Origin: Tachypleus tridentatus
Lineage: Eukaryota; Arthropoda; Merostomata; Xiphosura; Limulidae
Reading direction: 5' to 3'
NCBI RefSeq assembly: GCF_004210375.1
Contig: NC_134830.1
Location: forward strand, 169,515,874 to 169,579,873
Length of the DNA stretch: 64,000 nt
Shown: positions 1 through 12,083 of the stretch, one piece after another
How positions within the stretch are numbered: the stretch's first letter is position 1
Layout of the letters: each line of letters begins with the position of its first letter
Made by a program: the position numbers and the translations under genes
The notes under the pieces: model-generated
What the model was told of the DNA's origin: nothing
Seen by the model: only the letters and a program-made list of their open reading frames with translations
Database searches by the model: none

Positions 1-3000
1 GTGAGGCCAGTTTGTCTGACTTGCAAGATATCTAACGTTAGGTAAGGTTGAAGATTCAACTACATGGAATGAAATAGATGCAGATTTGTAGTAGTTGATA
101 ATGCCTTCGGACAATTTAGTGGAACATCAATATGCATGGGCCTCTTAAGTTTGTATTCAGCAATAACACTTCGTGGAGAAGATCAGGGATTATGTTAGCT
201 ATTGTTGATATTCAATGTTGAAACTATTTTTAACTTGAGAGAACTAATATTAAAAGACAGACTTCAATGTTATATAGTTACTCATGAAGATGTTGGCTTG
301 AAGCATACATGTTGTCAGTTACTATTGTTATAGATTGAAATTAATAACAAAAAAGTATCTTTGACTAATCTATTAGAAAGTAATCATATGTTCATAATAT
401 ATGTGTAATTGATTAATAAAAGCTTTGGAAATGATATAGCAATTCATTGGCATTACTCGTACTTGAAGTTAGTGTGTGTTCTAATTATTCCATTGTTTTT
501 TAATCCTGTTTTTAGTCCTACGTATTGTATGTTCTTCCATGAACAAAGGTACTGTTAAATGTGTGAACTGAAAAGTAGAACAGTTAATCATTAAGTGTGC
601 TATTGTAAAATAGGATAAAAAAATAAATTGCAATATATTTTAAAGTTAAGTTAGCTGAGATAATTAACATTAGAAACATGGTATTATATAAAAAAAATTT
701 CAATTGTGAAATATCCATAACTTTCAATATATTCTGATAATACTATGTTTATTATAAAACCTTTTCCACTTGATTGATGAGATTTGACTTCTCTGTCTTA
801 TGCACAAAGATGATTCCATTTTAAGGCTAGGTAACTGCTTAAATGTGTGAAGAAAATCATTTAAGTGAAATTTAGGAAGAAATATATGTATAAATGAATA
901 TAAAACTAGGCTTAAAACTTTAAGTACATTAAATGAAACCTTCTGATAAACAAATGTTTAAAAAACTTTGGCTAGCGTATAATTTTGGCATGATAAAAAA
1001 AGCATGTTTAATGTACTCCTGTTATTGTGAATTCAGTAAAAACTACATGCCTTGCTCTTCAATTGAAAATAAAGATAAAACTTAGTTTTATAAAATCAAA
1101 ATTTTGTATGAAAGTTTGAAAAGGATGTAGGAAATAAAATTTGATGCTTAAAATCTACAATGAGGGGAAGCATTTTTGTTTCAAAAAATGTCATGACAAA
1201 ATCTTTGCAACATAAGCTGTGAATTTATACATATATTGCATGTAAAAATAAAGTTATCTAATTTCTAAACTAATTCTGAAGTTTTAAAGCTATTTTATCC
1301 AGTAGTTTGTTTTTGCATTGCAGTTTAACAAACCATAAAATGGATGTGCTGAATCCATGCACTTGGGTATAAGAGAGTTGAATAATATGGAATGATTAGT
1401 GTTTTGAAATTGGTAACAAAAAGAACACTGACTAGTATGCTAAAAAAGGAAGCTTATGTTTTTAATATTTGTGCAATTCATCTCATGGGCTTGTAAATCA
1501 TAGCTTCATTTGATAATTAACATTACCCATAAAATTTAAGTTTGTATAATTATTCCACTGATTCCTGTTTAATTTGTTTTATTTTCTTCTGGTAAGTATT
1601 AAATGTTCTTCCTTTTACAGCAATGCCATTAAATGTGGTAACTGAATAGTTGGTTTTAAATAGTCAGTAGTATTTTTATGAACTTAAATATCCAGAAGTT
1701 CCAAAGATTGGTAATAATTTGTTACCACCATATCATGTTTAAATAAATAATTAATTTCACTTCATTTTTGCACCTGGTAGCTCAGCCCAACATTTATAAT
1801 TAAATTTTTGAAATCTGCTATAATGTATAACACCCTAAATTACAAATCTAAATTGTCAGTCACAAATTTTCTTTGCACCCTGTTTGTACAGCAGTAAGTC
1901 TATGGAACAACATTAAAATTAGGGTTCAATTCACCTTGGTGGGCTCAGCAGATGTGACTTTGCTATAAGAAAATGCACACATGCAAATCTTCTTTGTGCT
2001 GTCTTGCTACTAAACCCCATGTTGTATAACAAACTGTATACTTAAGTTTACTGTGTCCAATAATATCAACTAGGTTTTGAACATAGTTGTTAATTCTGTT
2101 TTTTTTTTTTACTGCAGAAATGAAGTATAATTTTTCAATAATTTTTATGTTTATATAATGCTTAGAGCCTCAAGTAAACATTTTGAGTAAAAATAAATTG
2201 TGGTATTAAGGAAATTTATTTGCTATCTGTTATGAAGAATTCTAGTTAACTACAAAAATTGTAAAAAAATTATGGCAAATATAAATTTTAATTTTTTTTG
2301 TTCAGGTAGGATAATTGTATATAAAAGTAAAGTGTAAAACATTTAGCATGTGATGGAGTTGTCCACAGGAAGTTATCCACTTTATACCAAGCTAGAATTA
2401 GATTTAACATAAGCTTATATACTAATAGTTTTTAGGTCCATTATTGCCCATCTGTGAACAGAAAGGATAAATCTCTCACCTTAAATTTAACTTAACTGAG
2501 ATAAATAATGTGTTCAGGTGCTTTACTCAAATGACATAATATTGTGAAATTGTACATTATTGTGAATTAGCAGTATATTTGTAAATAAAAGTAAATATGT
2601 TAAGAGAATTTCAGGTAGATAATTAAATTAGACATTTCATGTATAGGTAATTATAATCTTTATACTTAGTAAATGTAACACATTATGTGAGAAAGACTTT
2701 TCAAAAATATTTCCATTATTTTATGGGTATTTGAAGTAATATAACTGCAGATTGCCAGTATCTCATTAATTTTGTGTGTTAGCAACCTGAAAGGAGTTTC
2801 AGTCTTTGATATGACTACTAAGTACTTTCTTTTATTTAATAATTTAATTTGTATAGCTTCAGTTCGTAAGATAAAAATGTTTTCATTGATTGTAGAGATT
2901 AGATGCTTTCAGAATTTTGCATACATTTCTCTATTACCTTTTTTTTTGTATTCTATATTTGTATTCTTGAATTTATCAAAATGTTTGGTTTTGAACAACA

Positions 3001-4075
3001 TGTACTGGGCATATTTTAATGAAGTCTTTTAATAGATGGATTAAGAATTAGAAAGGAGATAGATTACGTTAATTTGCATATACTGTATAAAATGTGAACA
3101 TTATTTTTAAGTTTTAAGAATTTCCTCAAATTTACTTTCAGATTTTTGGGACTGGTGTCATGTAGGTTACGTACTTTAACAATACTAGTATGTAACTAAT
3201 GATTGTTTATGTTAATGGATATAACCAAATGTTCTTTTATCTCATATTCCCTGTAAACCAGCAGCTACTGAGCATATTGTTTTAAAAATACTTTAAAAAG
3301 TTAATGTATGAAATGGCTCATGAAGTTTTGGGGTTGTAATTAGTTGATGGTCATTTGGGTAAAGGTTAGAAAACATATACTACTATCAACAGAAAAAGTT
3401 ATTTTATTTCATATATATAATATATTGTATTTTATGAAAACAAGTAAACTAATTCTGTGTTCTGATGTGCAGTAATCAGGCAAGGAGGGTATAATTCAGA
3501 ATTACTTTTGATGTGTACACCAATGATGTATATTCTATTGTTAAATGCCATGTTGATTATAATATGTGTATTTTTGAGTTTGGAAGTTGCATGTATTTCA
3601 TTTTTAGATTTTCTTTCTTAAATAATTTCAGTATATAAGTAAGCAGCAACTGTATTGCCAACTTCATGTTTTTTTTTTCCTTATCTGCCATTTGTACAAA
3701 TCTATATTTCGATGTTGCCTTTGCAACTTACCAGATGCTGCATTCAGCTGTGATACTGTACCATTAGATTTTTTTTATCACTTTAAAAAAATTATTTTTT
3801 AAGTATCTTATCAGTACCAACCAAACAGTGCCATAGAATGTGAGAGATAAATGTTTGTGTAGAAGTATATTTTAAATAAAGACAATTTTTCCCCTTACTT
3901 TAATTCTTTACTAGTTTTTCATATTTTAATCCTGATGTCATCTTTAAGAAAACAGCAGCATCCTTTAGAAATATTCTTCAGCTGAAAATAATATTGTGAA
4001 GACATAAAAATGTTGGTCAAATTCTAATAAAAACTAAATACTTCAGAAACAATATTTAAACAATTAGATTACATT
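1..4075. other. AT-rich stretch without a supported gene
   Basis: I see no convincing coding region here. The longest open frame (2772-3032) is low-complexity, lacks splice context and looks accidental. Several AATAAA hexamers lie on the + strand (for example near 1070, 1245, 2586 and 3873). They would fit a long 3' UTR or an intron of a + strand gene that starts before the window. A short frame near the left edge (about 20-92, ending in TAG) follows an acceptor-like TTGCAAG and could be the tail of such a gene, but it is too short to call. A degraded SINE tail lies at 1889-1985. Confidence 0.4.
1889..1985 (+). repeat. tRNA-derived SINE, family 2 (degraded copy)
   Basis: The copy contains the box-B-like GGTTCAATTCACC, then GGTGGGCTCAGCAGATG and GGCTTTGCTATAAG-like sequence. 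This is the order seen in the other family-2 copies of this window (18894, 14459, 20190). It is a degraded copy in the + orientation. Confidence 0.6.
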
Positions 4076-5383
4076 ATGGGTGTATCTCAGCAGAATGTCC
4101 CCTCGGTGTGGATTCCTGTACGTGGTGAGGGGACCTCTCAGGGAAGGTTCTGTTCTCTCAGTTTACCTCCTCTGGAATCTAAACATCCACTCACATGTTT
4201 GCCGTGTGTGGCAACCCGTAAAGGGGAGGAGAGAATCCTGGTGGTTGAGGGGTCCAACCCTAACATACTAATTTGGTCTTGAATTCCTGTAGATGGGTAG
4301 CCTTGGGGTGGCTCCCCCTTGGGTCAATCGGTTGGTCCACTTGGGCTAGGGTCAACCAAGTACCAGTGTTGGATGTTCTGAACAAGTGGACATTGTATCT
4401 GATGCTGGTGTTTGGATATAGTGCTCACGAAACCCTGGTGTTGTTGCAGTGTCCTTGTTTGACATTGTAGGGCCACATAGCACAGAAGCATCAAAAGCAG
4501 GTCTGGGATACTTTCTGTAGGTATCCCACACTCTTGAACCACGTCACTTTCCATCGGGCCTGTGCACATGCTCAGTGGGTAAGATGTCAAAGCCAGAAGA
4601 AATCTTGGATTAAGTTCACAACTGGCATATCTTCTTCGACCAATTCTAAAGTCATATGGGGTAAGATTCGAAAGGTCAGTTGGCAGTATAATTCTGTCCC
4701 CTTCTCGATCTTGGTCTCTGATGTCCAGGAAGTAGCTAATACCTGGAGCATTGCCGATACTCTCAATGAAAGCTTTTGCCGAGTATATAGCACTTCTGCT
4801 TCATCCTCCGCCTTCTTAGCTACCAAGACTTGGTCAGAATGCTCACCTCTTTCCTTTTGAGATGATTGTCTCTATGACTACAATTGTTCCTTTATACTGA
4901 TGGAACACAAACTGGCTCTTCATCAATCTGGCAGTACATCACTTGGACCTGATGATAACCACTATGACATGCTGCACCATTTATCTCCTACTTGCTATTC
5001 TTCTGATTGTTTTAACTGGATCTCGCAGGAGAATGTTTTTCCTGATGCTTTGTGCCAGGCTATTGTCCGACCTTTCTCTTAGCCTGGGAAGGATACCAAG
5101 ATTCTTTCAAACTACTGTCCAGTTGATTTGATGAGCTGTCTCTGTAAGATGTTAGAGAAAATGGTTAATGCTTGTCTTGTTTGATTCCTCGAATCAAACA
5201 ACCTCCTCTCGCCCACCCAGTGTGGGTTCCAACAACAGAGCTTCGCCATGGACCACCTGATTCGACTTGAAACATCAATCAGAAAACTTTCTCAAATGAC
5301 AACATATTGTATCAATATTCTTTGACATTGAGAAGGCTTATGATACAACATGGAGGTATGGCATTTTGCGAGACCTACACATA
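4076..5383 (+). mobile_element. Jockey-like non-LTR retrotransposon, 5' portion (interrupted)
   Basis: 4076-4470 is a GC-richer leader, clearly different from the surrounding AT-rich DNA, that looks like the 5' region of a LINE. From about 4630 a broken reverse-transcriptase frame follows. It has recognisable blocks: SNYCPVDLMSCLCKMLEKMV (about 5100-5170), PTQCGFQQQS near 5215 and FDIEKAYDTTW near 5320. In-frame stops and frameshifts interrupt it, so it is a fossil. The endonuclease domain is not visible, which suggests an internal deletion between the leader and the RT part. The RT frame stops at 5383, where a Tc1-type element was inserted. It resumes at 6925. Confidence 0.75.
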
Positions 5384-6922
5384 CACTGCTGGCCAAAATC
5401 TTAAGACTAATGAACATAAAGAAAAAATATGCATTGTTAGTCTCAACCACGTATTTGAGTAGAGCTTCGAAAGATGAAAATAAGAAAAGGGAAAATAAAA
5501 ATAAAAAACTTTTAGCATTTAATATGGAAAATATAAACATTGAAATTAACCTAAATACTCGCTTGTCAAACGTTAAAGACCATACTAAAAAGAAATCCTA
5601 AACAGGATAGGAAATTCCCAACAAGAGGTCTCAGAAGTGAGTTGCACAGCCGTCATTGTGAATAACTTCAAACATTCGCTTTGACATGGTCGATTTAAGC
5701 ATTTGCAGAAGGCTGGCTGGAATGTTATTCCAAGTGGTGAAGATGGCTTCACGAAGATCATGCACTGTTTGGAATTGACGTCCATTTTATAGACATCCCT
5801 TGCCATCCAACCCCAATTATTTTCAATGGGGTTCAGTTCGGGCAAACACGCTGGATGGTCCAAAAGAATCACGTTATTCGTCATGAAAAAGTTCTTTGTC
5901 CTGCGGGCATTGTGGATTGCCCTGCTGAAAGATCCAATCATTTCCACACAAGCGAAGGCCTTCAGTCAATAAGGATGCTCTCATTAACATGCCAATGTCG
6001 TCAGCTGCTGTTTGACGCCCCTGTATCACCTGAAGCTCCATTGTTCCCTGGAAGGAGAAAGCACTCCAGATCATGATAGAACCTCCTTTACTGTGTCATG
6101 TAGAAAATGTCTGATGGGATATCCTTATTGTGCCAGTAACGTTGGAAGTTATCCGGACCATCCAGTTTAAATTTTTTCTCATTAGAGAGCAAAATCTTGG
6201 TACACTTTTCTACGTCCCATATTTGGTGCTTCTCAGCAAAGTTTAACCGAGCTCTTTCGTAGTGTGGAAGGAGGCGTGGCTTTTGAAGACGTTTACAATC
6301 TTTAAAGCCTTTCTCTCGTAGATGCCGTCTTATTCTTCTTGAGCTGCATTTTGCGTCCATCAGGGCCTTAATCTGGTTCGACTATTGGCTGATGTCTTGC
6401 TGAACAACCCGTCGAATCCTCCTGCTCAACACTGGCGAAATTTTCTTTGGCCTACCACTTGAAATTCTCGTTCCGTATCCCTCAGGGTCGTTTAATAAAT
6501 TTGCAACATCAGTTTTACTATACCCAATCTCACAAGCGATGGCACGTTGAGAGAAACCTTCTTTTATAGCTCGACAATTCTGCCACATTCATACTATCAA
6601 CTTTTTAGCCTTTTGCCATGTTTTAACCAATGTAACACAGGAGATATCAGTGGGAGATGTTGACAACGCTAATGCTTGAACACAAATAACTAAATTTTGT
6701 TACTTGTTTACCGATTAACGCTTCATTTCAGTATAGTCTTAAACTTCTGGCCAACAAGTATTTAGGCTAATTTCGTAGTGTTCGCATTTTCCCTATTAAA
6801 TGCTAAAAAAAGTTTATTTTCATCTTTCGAAGCTCTACTCAAATAAGTGGTTGAGTATAACAACGCAAAATGCATATTTTTTCTTTATGTTCACTGGCCT
6901 TACGATTTTGGCCTGCAGTGTG
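5384..6922 (-). mobile_element. Tc1-type DNA transposon with ~200-bp TIRs, nested in a LINE
   Basis: The ends are long inverted repeats, about 5384-5594 on the left and 6722-6922 on the right. Both begin near CACTGC and GGCCAAAATC and share long blocks such as GAACATAAAGAAAAAATATGC and GTAGAGCTTCGAAAGATGAA. TA dinucleotides flank both ends (5382-5383 and 6923-6924), the known Tc1/mariner target duplication. The interior carries a decayed transposase on the - strand. The left and right flanks are two halves of one LINE reverse-transcriptase frame, so the insertion is younger than the LINE. The right terminus may be uncertain by two bases. Confidence 0.88.
5585..6588 (-). pseudogene. Tc1/Tc3-like transposase pseudogene
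   Basis: Read on the - strand, the N-terminal part (6588-6382) has a helix-turn-helix followed by GRPKKIS. The next part (6360-6088) has SSRRIRRHL and, farther on, LLSNEKKFKLDGPDN. The C-terminal part (about 5947-5600) has DHPACLPELNPIENNWGW, the third catalytic block of the Tc1 family. The parts lie in different frames with stops between them, so no full-length protein is made. In the block usually written FSDEKKFNLDGPD the aspartate is replaced by asparagine (LLSNEKK), so a catalytic residue is also gone. The gene fills the middle of the TIR-bounded element. Confidence 0.88.
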
Positions 6923-6924
6923 TA

Positions 6925-7690
6925 TGGGTTATGTGGTCATTTGCCCATTTTTCAGGAGATTCCGATTTTGTGTGGGTTCGACACTTTCCAGTTCTTTTCT
7001 ATAGGAACTTGGAGTCCCTCAGGGCTGTGTTCTGAGTGTCACACTTTTCAGTATAAAAATTAATGCCATCACTGAACAATTCCCTCTCACTGTTGCAAAC
7101 ATGCTGTATGTCGACAACTTTCACATCTCACGTCAGTTGTCGAACATGTTCATCTAGTTCATCTAGTTCGATTTGAAATTAGAAACTGGCCGTAACATTG
7201 AGTAACTTGAAACCAGGACTAGAAAGGCCAACTTTAGGTGACTGACGCTGCTGTTTGAACTACCCGTTAGTCATCCTGGCGAGTTATTATTTATAATTTT
7301 GCTGCATGTCTTTTAAAACCTTTTTATTACTTTCCTTTTTAAAAATGGCAATAACGTCATGTAACTTAGAACCAGGACTGGAAAGGCCAACTTCAGGTGA
7401 CTGACGGTGGTTTTTGCACTTATCTGTTAGTCTTCCTGGCGAGTTATGATAATAACAGTTACGCTACAGAAAGTTCTTTACAGTTTGAATTACTGTAGTT
7501 TTTCTTTTAACGTTGTAGACTAGATGTAAACATTGGTTTTATGCTATTTGTGTTTGTTAAACTTTGTTTTGTTTTATCTTAATTTCCTTTTATGAATTTT
7601 ACTAAATTTACTTTTAACTTTTTACCGGACGTTTGGCGCAGATAACCTAGCTGCTTTGTGCCATAAAACATTAAATCAATCAACCAGCAG
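6925..7690 (+). mobile_element. Jockey-like LINE, 3' portion resumed after the Tc1 insertion
   Basis: The reverse-transcriptase reading continues the frame broken at 5383. It contains LGVPQGCVLSVTLFSIKIN (about 7008-7065) and NMLYVDNFHIS, where the usual YADD-type box reads YVDN. From about 7180 the sequence is a LINE-like 3' region in which a motif starting ACCAGGACT and running through GGCCAACTT to GTGACTGACG occurs twice (near 7210 and 7370). The element appears to end near 7680 in GCTTTGTGCCATAAAACATT. Whether the 3' region belongs to the same LINE as the RT part is not proven. Confidence 0.7.
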
Positions 7691-8059
7691 AATGTCAATG
7701 AAATTTAGGAGATTCTTTAGAACTCAAAACAGATATGCTTTGAAAGAACTTTTCACCCAAATTTGGTAAATGGAGAGAATATAAAAAGTAAGAATGATTA
7801 CTTAGAAACTACCACTGGTGTTTATTGTAGGGTATATTATTGTACAATCAGTTTTGTGTATCTGGATTAAATGATTGAAAGCCTTGACATACATTGTAAT
7901 AAGAATGTAAAACATCAGAAACGGATTTCATATTGTATTCAGATTTATTAGGTAAAATCAGTACAGAGCTTCACTCATGGTACTTGACTGAACAAGACCA
8001 TTGGGCCTAATGTATTAAAACATGTAGTCCCAGGTATAACGTTTTTAACAAACTGTTAA

Positions 8060-8440
8060 ATGCTATTTAACCAGGATTAGAAAGGCCAACTTTAGGTGAC
8101 TAACGTTGCTGTTTGAACTACCATTTTAAAGAGGAAGTTGTTCTAACTTGACTACGCATTGTCACAGTTTTTTAACTCGTCATTTTCTTTTATTCTGTAC
8201 TGATGCACCAATGTGTAGTTTGTGTAACACTCTGATCACAATAAGCCACATTTTACTTTCTTGTAGTCGTTACGACTTTCAATGACGGCACCATTTTAAA
8301 CATGTTCGGTCTCAAGATTAAATGGTTAAATAACCAGCTATATCCTAGTTTATGTCAGTCAGATATTTTCTGACACTGTTTAACTGAAAGTTAATAACAT
8401 TGGTTTTATGCTATTTGTGTTTTTTAAATAGGGTTTAAAC
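8060..8440 (+). mobile_element. LINE fragment with ORF2 C-terminal zinc-knuckle
   Basis: It opens with a third copy of the AGAAAGGCCAACTT motif seen at 7210 and 7370. At about 8195-8290 a + strand reading gives DAPMCSLCNTLITISHILLSC, a CxxC...H...C cluster typical of the extreme C-terminus of non-LTR retrotransposon ORF2. A stop follows within a few codons. Near 8400, ATAACATTGGTTTTATGC repeats sequence also found at 7530. It is a rearranged fragment of the same LINE family. Confidence 0.65.
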
Positions 8441-8551
8441 AATGTTTAAAGTTCCTAGAGGACTAGTGAAAATCTCCACCTATGCAGTCAGATAGTATAG
8501 TCTGGATACTATATTTTGTTGTATCCCAATGGATACTGTGGGACATATTAA

Positions 8552-8779
8552 TTGGTCATGAAAGGATATTTATTTTATTTTATCTTGGCAGTAGTTACGA
8601 TTTTATATTTCACACTCCCAAAAGAGGCTAAGGAGACAACCAGCAGTGCTCAGAAACTTTCATTTCTCTTCAGCCTTGCATGCAGAATAGAAGGTTGGCT
8701 TTTAGTGGGAAAGTATAATGGTGTTTACTTGATGGATGTCATAGATATCAAATTACTTGATGGATTTGGTCTAGAATAA
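8552..8779 (+). other. Short open frame, no recognised product
   Basis: An open frame of about 75 codons lies between LINE fragments. It has one hydrophobic stretch near its start and no recognisable domain. I see no splice signals or family resemblance, so I do not regard it as a gene. Confidence 0.1.
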
Positions 8780-8799
8780 TATTAACATTAACAACGTTT

Positions 8800-10211
8800 G
8801 GGGAAAGCAATGATCCAGGATGGAAAGTAGAGTATAGAAGGCAATCTAGCTTGGCTAGAAAGCAGTGATAGCTTGAAGATTAGCTTGGTGGTCCTTGGAT
8901 GGCGGCGAAGAACGAGGCTTTGGTAAAGTAACAAGATCCTGGATTAAGGAGTTACAACTCAAAATATATTAAACTGTGACTGACTTGAACAATAATTTAA
9001 ATTATAATGTGCTAAAATAATGGTTACAACTTGGTTTTAACTTTACCTGAGAAGGCACCTCCAACAATTCAAGGTTAATAATTTTGCTGTGGAGGGGGGA
9101 TTACTCCAAGGGGGATAAACCCACTTTCACAGACAGGGTACTAAATAAAATACCCTGACCATGCCTCTTGAAAGCTCTAGGAAAGTAAAAATACCAGGAT
9201 ATAAACAACTATACTTAAGAAAAGGTTATGACAGAGGTGAATAAGACTGACTTAAATCTTCCTGGGAAAGTGGGTTATTGTCCTTGTAGGGGTAGCTGTA
9301 GGAAACTGACTCTGGTGGTGGACACACAATGGACTAGTGTCTGAAAACAAAGGACTCTTCTTAAATTGTTGTAAGGTTGTTCTTTGGTTTGAGTTTTCTT
9401 GACCTTTTTGGGAACACGGGTCCGGGTTTCATGATTAATTATTGGTGGTTGTTGAGGCCTGCTTTGTTGGAACTTGGGTTGTGGAAAGAATTAACTTGTC
9501 TTAAGGGGTCTGGGTGAATGTGTTGTACTTGTTGGTTGTGTTGGGCTGGAAGCTATCATGCAACAGTCTGGATAATGTTATCCTCGACCTGTGGAATAGA
9601 TAAAGGAACTTCAGTGTTTGATGGAGCTGATGTCAGTGTGGGGGTTCCTAGAATGGAAGGAAGTGGGGCAGCAGGCTTGTAGATCTTATGGAACTGAAGT
9701 GGTGATTTATAGTGGGGATAATCGGCTCTAAAATGGAAGAAATGAAAAACCATTAGTTAAGATGTGATTAGCTACACATTTGGAGGTAGTTACCACCTTC
9801 ATGAACTGAGTGAGAAGACCCGTAGTCCTTGATTGGATCTTATGAACAGTGTGAAGTTTCAATTTAGTAGCTGCTTGAAGTGAATACAGGATATCTGTTG
9901 GAGTGATAGAAGAATGGACGCTCCAAAGGAAGACAGAAAAAAGATTAGTTGAAATTTTAGTGGTGGAACACCATATATTAAAGTCAGTATTCCAGTCTTA
10001 ACATAAATAAAATTAGCCAGGATAGAGGGCTGGAGAAAAACTCCACCTCAATGAAGAATTATAGTTCAGGTCAATAAAAACTTCATGTTTAAACTGGTCG
10101 TTAAAGGTAATAATTTGATGAAGGGTGAAATCTCGCGGCAATCTATCAAGGATCACGGGTTGGAACTGGTGTTCCTTTCGGCGAAGAATTGGTTGTCTTG
10201 GAAGACATCTT
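8800..10211 (-). pseudogene. Degenerate retroelement ORF (ORF1-like), - strand
   Basis: Reading the - strand from an ATG at about 10211 (MSSKTTNSSPKGTP) gives a protein-like sequence that survives only by changing frame. After about 20 residues a frameshift leads into LPRDFTLHQIITFNDQFKHE (10150-10075) and SSLRWSFSPALYPG. Two stops follow, then TDILYSLQAATKLKLHTVHK (about 9905-9840) and TSKCVANHILTNGFSF. A proline-rich tail lies at 9750-9560. The composition, length and position beside RT fragments suggest the first ORF of a LINE. The family itself is not identified. It is head-to-head with the RT fragment that starts near 10520. Confidence 0.45.
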
Positions 10212-10519
10212 AGCAAGAATCAAGCCATAAATTGAGATTACCTGGGCCTTTTAAAACTAGTGCTATTCGAAGGGCAGTACGAGCCGATGCTTAAAACTAT
10301 ACATTGGGTATGACTTATTTTGGATAACTTTTGTTTGTTGTTAATCACAAAGCTATAGAAAGAATCTATCTGCATTGTCAACGCGAGTATTCAAAACAGG
10401 TTTTTAGCATTAGGATCTTTCAGACTTATCGCTGATCCACTGGGAGGTTTTCTGATGTCACAAAAAATATCCTTTCAGTATGAAGGTAAAACTACTACAA
10501 CAGAAGGTTTCAGACGTGA

Positions 10520-11350
10520 AGAAAGTTTTTTTTCCATTAGATATCGATTATCCTTCATGAATGTTAATAACAAAATAATCACATGGATATTTGACTTGTT
10601 AACCAATCGAACTGCAACAGTTAAAATAAATGACGCTCTATCAAAGACATTTAACATCACTGCACTGTAGGAATATGTTATATCATCACTACTTTAGATA
10701 TTGTTTGTAAATAATATACCCTGCCCGAACATGACAGACACATATTTTGCCCAGTATGCTGAGAACATGGGCATATGGAGTGTATCACGCAACCCACTAA
10801 TAGCAAGCAACAAAGTACAAAATATCTTTAAATGCAATCCTAAATTGATATAATGACTGGCGAGTCCTTTTGAATCCGCAAAAAAACTATTGATGTCTTA
10901 TCCGGACGCGGCTTAAAACAAACACTAAAAAAACGTCAAAAAAGTAAAACTGAAATTAGAAAACCACAAAATAAAGCTCTGACCCCATGCGAAATTTCTA
11001 GGAATAACTTTTGACACACAATACTTACGGGCCGGAAAGAAGCCCACTTAATACCCTAAAGTATGTATGAATATATCGAGTGTTTTTTGTTTCTTTGTTT
11101 TTTGACGTATATTCGTTCACTAATAGAAAAGGTTCTCCCATCTTCTACAATATGCCTAAAAATATTGCACAAATTATATGCACAAAGCTATCCATCAACT
11201 GTTATTTAAAGGCAGAGTAACAACACCAGCACACAAATTTCACGAAACAGCAGAAAAAAGAAACTAACTGCTAAGCTACACACCTCGACTAGTACGTCAC
11301 GCAAAATAATATATCCATAGAACATACATATGGCCTTCAAAACAACCTAT
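10520..11350 (+). mobile_element. Jockey-like LINE reverse-transcriptase fragment (decayed)
   Basis: The + strand reads NNKIITWIFDLLTNRTATVK and NDALSKTFNITA (10560-10670), matching the RT block before the VPQG motif. After stops it continues VNNIPCPNMTDTYFAQYAEN (about 10705-10765) and MGIWSVSRNPLIASNKVQN. The catalytic YADD box is reduced to YAEN. Farther on PHAKFLGITFDTQ is recognisable (10985-11025). Many stops and small indels make this a fossil, closely related in sequence to the LINE at 55330-57575. Confidence 0.72.
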
Positions 11351-11986
11351 AATAAAAACTTAATTTTATGCACAAACTAATCGTTTCTTGTGTTTCTTTT
11401 ATTTCAGTACAGTTCAGGTAGAATATTCGGCGCCTGTCTTGTGAAAGTCTGCTTTCTCGGGATACTTCCGATACCCACTTTCCTTCCCCCGTAGCAATTT
11501 TAAACGATTTTAGATTAGATAATTCCAGCCACTACGTGATCCTGATCCTGAAAAGTTTTTTCATTGACTTGTCGAACGTTTGTCGCTTTAATTCTTCTCT
11601 ACAACATCAGTCAATGACCTTGGTCATCTTCCCTTCTCCACCCTGGAATCCGCCGGGTATTTCTTTTCCGCACTCCTTTGAAATACCACTAGTCAAAAGT
11701 AGAACTTACTTCTCCAATAAAATTTGAAAAATTCACCAATATAACGAATAAAATTACCGCGAGGGGGGTGAAATGAGATATTATTATCCTTGACCATCCC
11801 AGTTGAGGAAATCTTTTTCCTCTTTGTTGTTGTTTTTGAAGCGTTTGTCCAATTGAATAAATGAACAGCTTCCGAATAGGGTTACCGACCACTGATTAGA
11901 CAGATATTTCTTTGCAGACAAAGCTCTTTACGATGTTTAAGCTGATTTGTTATTAGGAACTCGTTTATATAGAGAGCACTTTTGGA
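11351..11986. other. Region upstream of the RhoGAP-like gene
   Basis: No domain or repeat is recognised. An acceptor-like TTTCTTTGCAG at about 11911-11921 and another at 11955-11956 suggest that exon 1 of the gene downstream may be an internal exon, with further 5' exons not found. Otherwise the promoter may lie here. No TATA/Inr pair stands out. Confidence 0.3.
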
Positions 11987-12083
11987 ATGCGTAACCATTT
12001 TGACGAATATGAAGAATTAGGAAAGAGATTGGAATTGGAAGAAAGTGAACATGTACGCCTTTTCCGAGAAGATGAACCTACAG
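11987..12083 (+). CDS. RhoGAP-like gene, coding exon 1
   Basis: It starts MRNHFDEYEELGKRLELEES and ends EDEPT plus one base. The donor is ACAG|GTTTAC, a weaker variant. The single leftover base g joins the ga that opens exon 2 to give a glycine codon. Upstream the same frame is closed by TAG at 11954-11956. Confidence 0.65.

Noticed and set aside
1..60. Coding exon ending at a GTAAGG donor (40-46)
   Set aside because: The frame before it is only 14 codons long within the window and resembles nothing I know. It cannot be decided from this sequence.
4324..4590. 88-codon - strand frame
   Set aside because: It is the shadow of the LINE leader on the + strand. No motif.
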